In this document: positions 46,698 through 60,900 of the stretch, piece after piece
How the letters are laid out: each line of letters starts with the position of its first letter
How positions within the stretch are numbered: position 1 is the first letter of the stretch
Source: Solanum dulcamara
Taxonomy: Eukaryota; Streptophyta; Magnoliopsida; Solanales; Solanaceae
Assembly (NCBI RefSeq): GCF_947179165.1
Contig: NC_077237.1
Span: 11,584,735-11,648,734, forward strand
Length of the DNA: 64,000 nt
Direction: 5' to 3'
Made by a program: the position numbers and the translations under genes
Notes under the pieces: generated by a model
Databases searched by the model: none
Seen by the model: the letters and a program-made list of their open reading frames with translations, nothing else
Told to the model about the DNA's origin: nothing

Positions 46698-48150
46698 AGT
46701 TGATGGGATGGATTGATTCTTTTGTATTTTTTTCCAACTTTTCTGTAATGATAATGTTTCAAGGTGTATGGAACTCTTCTCAGAATTGCGAGTGCATTAC
46801 AAGCCATAAAATTCTCACCAGAAGAAACTTTTGCAATTTCTAATATCATCGCTTTTAGAACAGAAACTTGGTGTCAAAACATGTTTTTTTTAGTCCCATC
46901 ATGATTGACGGCTTAAACTTTCACTTTTTGGTGACAGTTCGACTACCCAATCTTGTAATTCCTTCCTTCATTTTCTTCATCCTACCCCAAATTGTTTTCT
47001 TTGAAAAAAACATAACACATAATTGTTAAATATGAATATCTTCTAATTTTTATATATTAGATAGAAAACTCAAATCAATATCGTACCTCACTAATAAAGT
47101 TCACTTGATCTTGAAATTGTCCTTACAAAGTATTTTAAATGATAAGAGTTTTACATATTATGAACTTCGATTGTGGAAAAAAAAAACTCAAAAGCACTGT
47201 ATCTAATTGCCAAAAAAAAACCTGATTTGTTCCTTTATTGTTTGAAAGACATGAACATATCTCTATTTATTAATTTTTTTTGAAAATTAAGCAATGTTAA
47301 AAATGATTACTTTAATGTTGTAGCTATTGTTGAAAATAATTACTTCCTCCGTTTAAATTTATTTGTTCTTTTTTTTAATTCATACAAAAAATATATTTTT
47401 TTAGCAATTCTTTAATTTCAATTTTTTGCGTGATATTTTCAAAATCACAAAATTTAAAGACATTTTGGTATATTCTATATATCTTTAATTTTAAAAAAAT
47501 AAACAAACATATCTTTAATTTATGATTACAAAATAAAAATCTACTTTAATATCTTTAACTCTCTATAATAGAACAAACAAATTAAAATTAAAATTTTTAT
47601 CAATTTTGACATTAATTTTAGAATGATATTTATTTTAAAATATTTTTTTAAAAAAAAAAAGTTAAAAATGGATCACGGGACATCCAATGATCACAAAAAA
47701 CGAGGGGCAAAGTGAGCTGACAATTACAATTGATTGTCCAATTTTTGGATTTAATCCATTATACAGACTGCTTTTTTTTTCCATTTGCGAGTTAACTTAA
47801 TTCGAAATTACTTATCTCGAAATTATAATTTTATTATTATTCCGCATTCTCATATAATAATTTTGAAATAACTTGCTCTCCAAATAACACAATTACATAT
47901 GCAGGTTCTTCATTTATGATAAGTCATTCTGAACAATTGCGTGCTCCTTCCAAATATTAATCGTTTTTTTAAAACAAAATTAAGTTGTTTCCAAAATATT
48001 TGTTTAAGAAGAAACAAGAAATATTTGCTATTTTTTTTTTGCTCCAATTCACTTTCTGTTCAAATTAGTGAGATAAAAGATAAAATTTAAATAAATATTC
48101 TTAAAGAGCATATTAAAATCTAAAAAAGAAAAAGAGAAATTTTATTTTGA
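46698..48150. other. 3' flank of NOI copy 2 and duplicated intergenic DNA
   Basis: It includes the probable NOI 3' untranslated region to about 46850, then AT-rich DNA matching 25609-26640. The empty site for the copy 1 SINE is near 47171-47190. No gene. Confidence 0.6.
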
Positions 48151-48169
48151 GTGTCACTCTCCTTTTCAC

Positions 48170-48490
48170 TTCAAGGATAATTCCCAATAGATTAGTATCC
48201 CAAATAGTAGATCTAAATTCTTTTTAAAAAAAAAAGAATTGTCTTGACAAAAAATAATCCAGAGACTCAACTCTTGAGAAGCTTTTTGGAATGGGTATAC
48301 AGCTGCAGTAAAAGTAAAAGTAAAAGTAAAAAGTAAAGAGTTTATGTGTGTTCAAAATCTGGAGAGGAAAGTTAGAGAATTCAAAGGCACATAAACTCTT
48401 TTCTTTTTACTACATTAGTAAACCCCATCACCTCCCAAAAAACTTCTCAAGAGTCAAGTATTTGTGGGACTATGGGTTTCTTTTTCAAGA
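48170..48490. mobile_element. Foldback (hairpin) element
   Basis: The left arm ACTCTTGAGAAGCTTTTTGG (about 48272) pairs with CCAAAAAACTTCTCAAGAGT (about 48437). Further in, TAAAGAGTTTATGTG pairs with CACATAAACTCTTTTC. A GTAAAA run (48307-48341) lies in the left arm. The arms flank about 50 bases of loop, giving a long imperfect hairpin typical of MITEs and possible small-RNA sources. No target duplication was identified. Confidence 0.55.
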
Positions 48491-48990
48491 AAAATTATTT
48501 TTTAAGATGGTATAAGTTTTTTTTTTAAAAAAAAAAGGTCATAATTGAAGTGGAAGTAGATCTGGGAAGATTTGACAGTCATAAGGAGTTCTGGTGGATT
48601 GAAATTTTGTACTTATTTACTTACGTAGCATATTCTGAAATTTGAGGAAAATTTGATCCAGGTTGCACCAAATAAGAAAATGTATGGAAAGTCCTAGTTT
48701 ATGCAATGCAGATTTTGAAGAGAGATTCAACACAATCCCCAAAAAACACTATTAAGTTCTCATGGAATTTGTTTAGATGATACATAGGATGATTAGCCAG
48801 ATACTCAATATAGCTTGACCATGATAACTTTCACATCAAGCTGTACTTTGTTCAAACTAGTTCTACCTACCGGAAAAAAGAACAACAAAACCATGCTCTG
48901 CAAACTAGGACAAACCTCAACATGTGATGAAAACCTTTATAGTGCTAGAGATATCCATCAACTGCAGCAATCAAGATACAATTTCTGCAA

Positions 48991-51900
48991 TCACACCTTC
49001 TTGATGATTTGGACGACATCTTCATCTTCTAGTTCATGTTCCTGGTACAGTGCAGGAGTAAAGACCGGCATACTAGTGCAGAAAACAAAGGGACAAAAAA
49101 TCCAGTGGATAAAATGTATAATTCAAGCAGTTCGGAAGAATTTACCTTGCCCACCCTCTGAGGTTTGTGTTTCGCACTTGAACCCCAAACCAGGGCACTG
49201 CAGCAACCAAGGCAAATGTTTGTTAAAGGAGACGGATAATACCAACCAAACGCTACCAAACCCAAAAGTTCATATTCTATGACAAACTTAATGAAATCAA
49301 TGATGTGAAGGCAATGGAAAAAAGTCCTCAAAGACGAAGCACATTAAGCATGCAAGTTAGTATAACACTAAAGCTCAAATGCTGATTCCAAGCTCCCAGG
49401 TACAGACACTGACGATAAAAGCTTCAACCAAATGGACCAAGAGAGCACACACAAGCTATTTTAGAACTCATGTCTGTAATTCTTTCTGATTTAACCTTCA
49501 TCCAATTATTGCTAAATCTGAAAACAAACTTCGAGGAAATATCAATTATGCTTCACTAATACTTGATAGATGTAGTCCTGTTTCTCGTCATTAAAGAAAA
49601 CCAAACACAGAAGGGGAATGGAAATGAGAATTACAGCCCACAAGCTCAATAAGCATTTATCTGGTTAGCAATATCCTGTTCCGAGTCTAAGAAGCATTTT
49701 AGTTTGTTTTTTTTGTTTTTTTTTGAGAATGGTAACAATACATTTTAGCAGTATTTTGAATTCAGTTTTTTAAAGAATGTTAACCAAGGCAAGAGTTTGC
49801 AATATCATGTTCCTTTGTTGTTTCAGTAACTACATGGAATTCCAAGCACCCTCCCCGTCCCCCGTCACACTCTGTTCTCCATTTCATCATCATCTTTGGG
49901 CCATGGGAGAGAAGGTCCTTATCACTCAAGGTGGTGGTTCACAAATGAAAGCTCACACACTTTCTCCTCAAATTAATGCACAATTGTTCCTTGACATACT
50001 TACTATGCCCTCCTCATGTCTCGCTTAGGAGGCCCTTTCCTTTCTTTGTGAAGAAGGATGCCATACTTAAATCCGGTGGCGAATCTAGGATTTCTAAAAC
50101 ATGGTGCACTAAAAGAAGAAAGAAGGAAAAGATGTTATTCAATGCGAATTGATCCCTAGTCCTCCAGGTAAATAACTCACCCTTCAACCAAGTGCACCAT
50201 TTAGTGTTCTTGTAGCATGGGTATTATACTAATTTTAGAAAATATGTACATAAATACCTACTTTACAGAGAGACCATGGGTTCACGTGCCCCAATTTTTG
50301 CCTATAAATTCACACACACACACACACCGCTTAAACCCATCCTCTTGACAACACATATGAAAGGTACTTTTCATTCCATTATGAGCAAATTGTAGATGAG
50401 TTGCAAGGAAAGCATACTATTTGAATTGTTTAACCATATCCTTGTGGATTCTGTCACAGAAGTCCTCCACTGTCCTCCTCTTTGATGATAAAATAACTGG
50501 ATCCTCATAGTCTGGATTCATTCCCTTCGGCTTTGTGTATATGCGGGTTAGACTAAGATATTCCCAAATCTTCTCCAGCAGGCCATCAAGATTCCATTCC
50601 AAATGAGCACTGGAAATCATAAAAAAAGCATTTTACAATAATATCGGTATATTCTTAAGGGAAAAGAGAAGACATGAACTAAAATGATTCCAGTAGATAC
50701 TACATTCTAAACCCAAGCAATTTGAGTAGAATCTTAAATTTCCGTGTCTTTAAGCCAGAAAGAAACAATGTTGTTGGAACAGCCATGGCTAGAAAAGCAG
50801 CATTATATCACTTGCGAGTAAGTGAAAGAAAATTAGATTTCTACTAAGACCATAGAACCTCGGATACCATGTAAAAAAAAGTCACAGGACTTATTTTGAA
50901 TTGAGTGTAACTTGTAGCAATATATAATGACAGCTTCTTATATGAGAGTCTTAGTTATATATATAATATGGTAATTAGTTGTGCTTTACTACCAGAGTAA
51001 GTAATCTTCTACTACTACAACAACAACATACTCAGTGTAATCAAGTTATCTTCTACTGGAAAAATACAAAATAATATAATCTATTATTCTCTTACTAAAG
51101 TTCAAAGAATCTAGATATGTCGTAAATCTAAAAATAAGTCCACTAAACCTTCTGAATTTCCACAGATATGATGACAGAAAGTCAGAGTAACCTCACATAA
51201 ACGTAAATGTAAAAAAGAGAGATGGCTGTGAAACACAAGCAGGAAATGTATAGGGCACTCATACGAATCCAGAACTTGTGTAAGCAATCTTTAACCCTGA
51301 ATTGATGAGGTTCGATCACCAAGCCTACATCGTGTGATTGAACCAATCCAATCTCCTGAAAAGATCTAGCCAGCTAAACACCTACTTGCCTCTTTACCAG
51401 ACAGTGCAGTTGAACCGATGTTTAGTAGAAAAACTGGTTCAACTACACACCACTCCAATAATGTGTTCTCTTATTGGATACTCCTGATAGCAACATGATG
51501 TTTGCCAACCAAACAAAATCTAAGTCTGCCCATACTGGAAACTTGAAAAGAACAGAAATTGACTTGAAATAGGGAAATAGGAAAAACCATGTGCAGCTCA
51601 AATGCTAATTAATGGAAGGAATAAAGTGGTATACACAGCACTAATAAGGATTTTACCAACATAACAGAGTCTGATCACTGATGTATGTTTGTCTTCAAGA
51701 ATCTTTAAGTTTTATTAAAGAAAAGCATATTTCTGATAGAATTCATCGAAAAATATTGAAGTGCACATTTTGTATTAGCCTATTAGGAAGTCATGATCTC
51801 TATATGTTGTTAGCCATGAAACTTTCTGTAAATAATGGATGAAAGGGGGAAAAAAGAAATTTAAAGGAATGGATAACTACCTGATTGGACAATAGTGAGG

Positions 51901-54900
51901 AAGTTTATCCAGAATCTCCAGCTCTTCCATTGTGATTTGATCAATTTTGTTCACAACATAGATGCAAGGCGTGTATACTCTACTGCCTTCAATGACATCA
52001 ATAAGGTCATCAGCAGTTGCATCATACCTAAGATGAACATCAGCATTATGTATTCTGTATTCGCTGCATATCGCCTTCACAGTGTCGAGGTCCAAATGGG
52101 TATTGGTCACTGTTGACGTCAAATTAATCCCACCCTTCTCTTTCTTTCTGAATGTCATATTAGGTGGTTCCTTGTTCAACCTAATAAAGGGAAGATCACC
52201 AAGAATCATGATCGATTGGGAGGGAAAAGCAGACTACACAAGGCGTACACAAACATAACAGTCTATTACCTAATGCCAAATCCCTCGAGCTCCTTCTCTA
52301 TGAGACGTTTGTGAGTGATTGGTTTTATTGCATCGAGGACAATAAGTATACAATTGCATGTTCTGGCAGTACTGATAACCTGTATTTATCATCAATCACA
52401 AGGTAAACCATAATAAGCTCACCAACTAGTTCTTAATAAGATAAGAGATGAAGGTGAAAAACACAAGGTTTTAGGTCATACAGCAATAGTCATGATCACA
52501 CAGCATTTCATTTAGACCTACGTACAAGAGTAAGGAGGAGCAGAGGGATTTGAGGGAATGGGACTTTGTTGGCCTTGATATGGTGTATTTAGTTGGGATG
52601 TAACACCAAAACATTCCCCTTTCTTTCAGTAATTTTACAATAGTTTTCACGTCTTCAATATAGCTAAAATGCTTGGGTCCTTGTTTTCCCTAATATAGCC
52701 AGAATGATCTGTAGCATAAAGCATAGTCATTCATTAAAAGTACAGTTAGAAAGGTAATGGCAGATGTAAAGCAGGATGTGACTGTGGCTGGCCTTAGCAT
52801 CAGTGTGGTGTATTTGCTTTAAGAGGTGTGCTTTAGTGGTTTCATATACTTCATTCCATTTTTTTATCAGTGCATCCCCTCTGTTCCAAATTATTTGGAA
52901 CTAATAGATTGGACATGAATTTTAAGAAAGACTCTTGATAAATAAGCTTAATATGCATTAGTTACCAAACTACCCTTTGATGTTTGTTTCTATATTCAGT
53001 GGGGTGTACAACAACTCATGTCAATGGAAATTCGGAATGTACAGTTTAACTAGTAAAGTTGCTACCATGTGACCATGAGATCACGGGTTCAAGCCTTGGA
53101 AAGAGCCTTTGGCAGAAATGCAAGGTAAGGCTGCGTAGACCCTTATGGTCAGGCCCTTCCCCGGACCTTGCGCATAGCGGGAGCTTTAATGCACCGGGCT
53201 GCCCCCCTAAATATAGGAATGTCATACTCATTTTGGGATAACAAAAAAAAAGGAAAAACAGAGGGTGTACTCAATGTGGAGAAGATACAAAGATACTTTC
53301 TGGTATCTTCTCATCATGACTGGAGAGCAATTCATTTTAGGTACCATTTTCTTAGGTTTCAAATGTATCTACTCGTCGTCTTGGATACAGATTCCTTATG
53401 AATTAAATCTCCCTTTTCTTATGATAAAATATATGGTGCTAAAGAAATCACAAGATAGCGAAGTTGCAAACACAATACTTTACCTGCCTTCCTCTACCTT
53501 TTCCATCCTTAGCACCCTCAATAATTCCTGGAAGGTCCAACAACTGACAAACAAATTAGCAAAAGGGATGAGCAAGAGAGTTTTAAATTAAGCAAAACTC
53601 TAGAATTAACATTATGATGATTGTGAGATGGACAATCTCTTATGATATCAACCACACATATCAAACAAAAAGGAACAAAAAAAATATATCAAGTATAAAA
53701 AAGCCAAATGGTCTTTCCCACTGTTCACCGTGTATCCTACTTATTGACAATAATAAAATGCAGATAAAAAGAGTTCTGTGAATTAGGAAAACTTAATACT
53801 ACTTCACTGACTGGCATCTGCAATTTTAGTTGTATTTACATCCTCCCAATTACTGATATCTTGTTTGAGGATTAGTGCTTATTTTGACTGCCTGCACTGT
53901 AACACACCTTTGCCACCAGGCAGGGAGCTCTCTCTTATAAAATTTAAAATTTAAAGAAAAGACAAGGGGGGAAATGAAGAATAGATTAACGATAGCTAGG
54001 TATTTTTTTTTTTGATGAAGTAAAGGTTCCCAGTGCTGGCATCAAGCAGATGCATACGAGTTACAAACGAGTAGTAGCAAAAATAACTAAGAAGCTCCAT
54101 TACAGACATTATACTAAAGACAAGGAGCTAGCCCAATCCTATGAATAGATACCTTTATGCCCTGCATTTTAAAGAGAAATCAAACATTCCACGTCCACTT
54201 GTCTTTGACCATTTTCCTTCTCAAGGCAAGAGCTTCAACATCCAGGCCAGCTTAGCTCACTTGGCTCCAATAATACTATAACTAAGGCCTCAGTTGGTTT
54301 ACCTCACTAATCAGAGAACCTCAGCATAAGATTCTACTAAAGTAATATCTCGGTTGAACAAGAAAAAATAAATGCTGCATAACTCAATTAAGCATTTGGT
54401 TGGTGGTATTAAATGTCGCATCGTTAACACATGCATAAGTTATGCGAGAACCTATCTATTCTTTTATGCAAGATAGAATGTTGAATCAAAATACGTACAT
54501 GGATAAGAATAAATAAAAATAAGAAATCCCTTAAAGTAATCAATTCTTACATTATAAAAAAATACTTGCATTATAATCTCTGCAAAATTAGTCCGTGAAC
54601 AAATGACCGATAAAAGAATATTAGTGGGGGAAAAGCTATTGTAATATGGGATGTCACGAATAAAATTTCAAGCAGTACGGATTCTTCTAGACAAATTTAT
54701 AATACTCACCCTAACAGAGAATAGCAAATAATTGTTTTTAACTTATAAAAGGAAACAGTCGCAACATTTAACAAGTGAATCTGACATATAAGAAAAAATA
54801 ATATAAAGATGAAACCGCAACATCTTTTCTATTTCCTATATTTTGATAAGTGAAACCATTGTCTTATATGTAGTGTGATATCAACATAAACATCATTGAA

Positions 54901-57900
54901 CATACTCTCTCTTGAAACTGAGAAAAGGTGCACTTCAAGAGACCAAAAAGTTAGGTGACCGCCTTTCAGAGTTCACTTGCCTCTGATTATCTGGATTATA
55001 TAATTGAAGCGAAGAAATTAGGAGTAGCTAATTAATCTAGAACCACATTTCAAGGAAGAAATATTATTGCAGAGTAAGTAGTTTAAGCTGTTTTCAGATT
55101 TTCCTTTTTTACTTTTACAAGAATCTTTATTTTTTTTGGCAAAGTTAACTTTTACAAGAATCTGTTTTCAAATATTTCTGGAAACAGGTGGATAGGATAA
55201 GTATTCATATACAAAGAGATCAATTCTTGTATTCCTTGAAAGAGCAGTACTTTTTCAAGTTGACAGTATTATTTGCACAGGTAGCAAACTTTATCTGAAG
55301 AGTCCTCAAGTGCCAGGTTCTAAAAAATCATAAAGGTGTCGGATACCTGAATTTTAGCTCCTCGATACATGATGACACCAGGAATGCAAGTTAAAGTGGT
55401 AAATTCGTATGAAGCAACCTGTCAACCACATAAGAGGGGCTGTTAGGGGGAAAAAGGTTCGGAAACCTTACTGCACCATGAAGTTTGATCATATTGTTCC
55501 TAGAAGTGGCGAGCAAAACCTAACAAAATAGATTACATTTTCTAGGAGAACAGATTTTAGTTGCATGCATGACTCATAATCATAGGCCATTCTTAGAGCT
55601 CATTTGGATTGGCTTATAAGTTACTTATAAGTTGATTTCAGCTTTTTTGAGTGTTTGGCTGGCCAACTTAAAGTCATTTTGTGCTTAAAATAAACCCCAA
55701 TAAATAATTGGATTTGTTTGGATAGACTTATTTTAAGCAGCTTATAAGTTGAAAACGGCTTATAAGTCAAAAAAAAAAAGTTGGGCTGCACCTACTTTTT
55801 TTTTAACTTATAAGCTACTTAAAATAAGTTCATCCAAACAGCCTCTTACTTAGAAAAGAGTTTATTTTGGTTTAAAGATATGGACCCAATTCATGATCAA
55901 CAACCACCCATACCTTTTCTTGACACTACTTTTAAAGTTCTTTTGGTGGTCCTCAAAAGTTACAACAGAAAAAACAAACTCCGAGAAATTAGTGATTGGT
56001 GTATTTTTTGACTGAAAAGAATCAAAATCAAGTGTGATTGAAAAGAATCAATTACCAACTAAACCTTGTGATAAGAAATTAGATCTAAACTTCCAAAATA
56101 GAGAGTATAGTCATGGCAACCCTACTGCAGTAAATTGTCAAGAAGATCCAGATCTGGCAATTATATATTTGCAGGTAGGAAATTTATCCATCATCCACAA
56201 CAGCTTAACCTACCGAGAAAGACTTTAAGCCAATTCTTTGCTGTTGAATGTTATCAGTCGCAAATGCTAAAAAGAAAGAAGAATTCAAGAAAGCATCTTC
56301 GTACATCTGTCGAGCTGAAGTGTTTAATTTGTTGTCCTCATGCTTCTCCTATTCTAGATGAATTTCAGTTTTTCCCTAATACATTCATCATTAAATTTTT
56401 CAGTTACAGTCAGAGACTACATTTCATGTACTTCATAAAGAAACTGCATTTCCTAGAAGAATTATATATTTTCTCCTATATTTTTTGCTCTTACTTCCAT
56501 TCTGCAGTCAGGTTAACCATTTGTGAAGAGTACAACTCCTAATCTGAAAGATGTACTTCGTAAAGAAACCGCATTTCCTAGAAGAACTATATATTTTCTC
56601 CTCTTTTTTTTTTCTCTTAATTGCATTCTGCAGTCAGGTTAACCATTTGTGAGAGTACAACTCCTTATCTGAAAGACAAACTTCATTTTGCATCATTGTA
56701 CTGCTTTCTGATCAATGTAAAGTTCATTACTTATAGACCATAAGAAATCTGTCTTCCTTCCAAAAGCATATGAACTTTCAATCCAAAAGCATTTGAAATT
56801 GTATCTGGCAATAATTATACTCTTACACAGCATAGGAGCCAGGGAGATCAAACTCATTTCCTTTAAAAGGGGGCTGACTCAAAATACAACTCTTAAAAAG
56901 GGCACATCCTACAGAATTCATAAAATCTAAGCTTTTTTAAATATGGAAACACCCACTGACCACCACCACCCCCAAACAATGGGCCAACAGTGGCTTTGTC
57001 CAGCTTTTCTCCTTATTAAGTTGGACATCCAGCTTCATGGTTCGAGGGGAAGGTCTCTTTCACTTGAACAACCCTATCGCGTCAGAATCCAGGCCAAATT
57101 ATAATTAGAATGTCATTTAAATATACTTTACGCATGCTTCTCATAAAAAACTTCATCTGGTGCATGATACCTCTGAAATATATCCAGGGTGGGTTTTTCT
57201 TCATGGTACTTCCTCTACTAGAAAAGAGTTGTCATCATTTCCTTCAAATTATTCTTAAGAAAAGCTGACTTTCAGCTGAAAAGTTTTTCTTATGCTATTT
57301 GATACTCAAAAATCAAACTTCTGAAAAGCTAATGCAAGACCCTTTCTCATATAATTAAAAAAGTGAAAACTTAACCTCTTATGAAACACCTGCACTAGTC
57401 AAAAATACAATACCCCTAAGACAATCATAGATAACGAACTTATATATCACTCTATGGTTACACACCTCAGAAAAAGTTCCTGTCAGTTTGTTCAAGAGTG
57501 TCGATTTTCCAACTGAAGGAAAGCCCACTAAACCAACTCTTGCATCACCACTTTTTGTAACATCAAAACCTTCTCCAGCTCCACCGCCACCTTTTGACGT
57601 AGGTGTAAGAAGCTCCCTTCGGAGTTTTGCTAGTTTTGCCTAACCATACATTGCATCACAAGAATATTAGTTTGTAATATGAAAAACAAACTGTACAATG
57701 AAAACCATAGCAAGTGAAATCTCTTCAAATAGATTGTAGATTTACCTAGTTAACTTTATACATTTTCAGATTTCAAAGAAGAATGAGTGTGAAAAACTAG
57801 ATACAAAATCAGAGATGAATGAGTGTGAGAGACTGGATATTCGTTTTATCCCACGTTACTGCATCTATGACTAACAAAAACTAATGCAGAAATTCTGATA

Positions 57901-60900
57901 CTATACCAACTAGAGTTCTGGAAAAGGATTTAAAAAATCGGGTTTTGGAAGTAAGAAATGTGTTATAATGATGGGAAACCACACCAACAGTTTTACATAA
58001 CAGTATTATCCTATGCTAAATTGAGAAGGTATTACAGCTCCTTTCAAAGTTTTGCCAGTTTTGCCTAACCATGTATTGCATCACAAGACTATTACTTTGT
58101 TTCTTTGACAACCACACAAGACTATTACTTTGTAGTATGAAAAACTAATTGTTCAATAAAATAACCGTAGAAACTGAATTCACCTAGTTGGTTTTTTAGC
58201 ATGTTAAAAAGTCACAGAGACTGTGACCACTAAAAAACTAATAGCAGAAATTCTGATACTATACAAAATGGAGATCATAAAGAAAATCAAGTTTTTGGAG
58301 TTTAAGAAGTGTTACAATGATGTCAAACCACATCATCAGTTATATACAACACTATTATTCTATGCTAATTCGAGGCTCCGGATGGAAAATGCCACGGCTA
58401 ATGGAAATAAAATGAACTATTCAAGCAATAAGAGCAAAAGGAGTAACGAATTAAAACCTAATTCGGTGAAAACAGTAAATGGAAAATTTTCTAATAGATG
58501 GAAAAGACTAATAGAAGAGTTCATTTTATGAAATAATGGTTATATTATTAATAATATCCAGAAGAACCAATTTAGCAAAAGTATGGATTCTATACAAAAC
58601 TTAGGAAGCAAAGGAAATCCAAAACTGATAAATATCATTTGCATTTCAGTTTTCACACCAAGGAAAAAGGTTTGAAATCTAGCCTTCAAGATTAGGATAG
58701 TAGGTCCCCTCAAAGCATCTCACATTGCAGTAAATGAAAGAGGTATGAAAAATGCGGAAAATAATTCAAGAAGTTAAGATCTAACTAGCGTTAATTTTCA
58801 CACTTTACCTAAATATCTCCTTAAATGTTTTAAAGAAGTCAAAATCACCTATAACAGGATATTTCTTTTTCTTCTGATAAGTATATAAAACAGATATTTC
58901 TCAGATTAACCAATATCTATACTAGAGAAAAACAACTCAAAGCATTGGAAGATTTCATAGGTATAGTGTCTTGTCAAACCTGTGTTTTTTTGGGGGGTGG
59001 GGGATTTTCAGTAGCATCGCAATATAGTATCAAATTGAACTAGAAAGCATGTCAAGCAAAAGAATAAATTAAATTTTGGTAACAAAAGATTTGTCAGCTG
59101 TTGGTTATGTCTTGTGTATGGTTAAGACTTAAAGAGTCTTGATTATAAACCTGTTTGTGATTAAAAAATAAAAATAAACTGTCAATGGTTAAGATTCTTG
59201 AATATAAAGCTGAATAGCTGATTGCTTTTTTAAAAAAAATAACCTCCAAAGTCAAGTATAACTTTAGAGTGATATTGTCTACAATATACGACTGTAGAAC
59301 ATAAGAAAGCCAATTGCATATCAATGACCTGGCAAAATAAATTTCGTGTAACCTCATAAATTAACCAGGAAAATGCTTGTGAATGTACTACCTTTAACAA
59401 ACCGAGATGATGAGCAGTAGCTTTGTTCTTTTGGGTCTTAGCCATCTGCAATCAAAGAGAAAAATTCACATTTTCTAGTCAACAGTAATAAATATTCAGC
59501 ACACAGAAATAAAGGGTGTCATACTGCTACAGGCATATTATTTTATAACCGGGAAATCCCCGAAGGCCAATGATGCAAGTTTAGAACTTTGTGAATAACA
59601 CCCCCACCCCCTTTTACCCTCCTCCGCGTAGATACCCGACTTTTGTCTGTGGCAGAGTTAATACTCATGACATGTGCCTAACTCACAGATAACATGCTAC
59701 GATCCTACCACTAGACCAAAGCCCTGGGGGCACTCTCTGCGAAAGGCATAATTGAGTGAATACAAACTGAACAGAGAAATTTAAAGAAAGGGCTCTAATA
59801 GACATGATTCAAATACATAGATTCATAGAAGCAGAATTGAATTGAACTATTTATACAATTTTTTCTTCTTTGACAGCATGTTTAATTCTTGATAATAAGG
59901 ATTCATGCAAAAATAAGTGTTGTTCAATTGAACTATTTACACTCTACACAACATGTTTAATTCTTGATAATAAAGAAAAATTAAGCAAAGCTAATAATTG
60001 GTCAAGAAAGCCACTTACAACGGCTAAATTTATTTTCAGGTTAGTAAGCATATCAGAGTGTGGACAAATGGATTTAGACCCCCCAAAGATATGTTACGCT
60101 AGCTCCATCTACAGGTGGACATAAAAAAATCTCCAAACTACTTCTAAGGTTTTAAACTTATTGGGTTTCACCTGGACACCTAAAACTTGGTTATCCATCA
60201 TTTGAAGTATCCAATACGCTTTACGCAGCATAATAAACTACCAATTTGAAAAATTATCTCGAAACTGGAACTAAATGAGACAAAAACTCATACTAAGCCG
60301 TAAGTTTAACCAAACTGAGATCTTTTCCTGACCATTTTCCTTTATTTCTGAAATTCCATTACAGAAAAGTATACAACCACTTATGGGTTGGAGTTTGGAG
60401 GACTATCAGAAGCTTTTGGCCGGCTCTAGAAGTTAATACAAAAGTTAAAGTTGGGAGGCGGGATAAGGTTTTACTCTGGAAAGAAGACTGGACTGGTCAA
60501 GGATCTCTTCAAAGTTTGTTTCCTCGACTTTATTTTATCAGTGCGCATTGGGATAGCAACATCAATGAATTGTGGTCTCAACAAGGATGGAATTTGGTAT
60601 TTCGAAGGTTGTTAAATGACTGGAGATAGAAGGGGTAATTGAACTACTGAATATGATAGAAGGCTTTCCAGGCACTAACTTGGAAACAGACGGACTATTA
60701 TGGAGACAACACCCAGATGGAAGATTCTCTGTCAACAGATTGTATAAGTGGGGTCTATCCATAAATGGAGGAAGGATACCAAGGCCATGGAGTACTGTTT
60801 GGAAGAGTGTGGCTCCCACTAAAGTGAAGTGTTTTGTCCGGTTGGTAGCTAGGAGAGCCTGTTCGACTCATGAAGCATTACAGAAAAGGGGCATCAACAT

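Larger units (their letters stand above)
38981..48425 (+). repeat. Segmental duplication, copy 2
   Basis: It matches 19430-27400. Private to this copy are the mTERF segment (about 39028-41003), which replaces the 137 bases of NOI promoter kept in copy 1, and a hAT transposon (44482-46500) in NOI intron 2. Confidence 0.85.

Noticed and set aside
59650..59735. tRNA gene on the minus strand
   Set aside because: Only the D-arm-like head is kept; the rest is SINE body and the B box is degraded.
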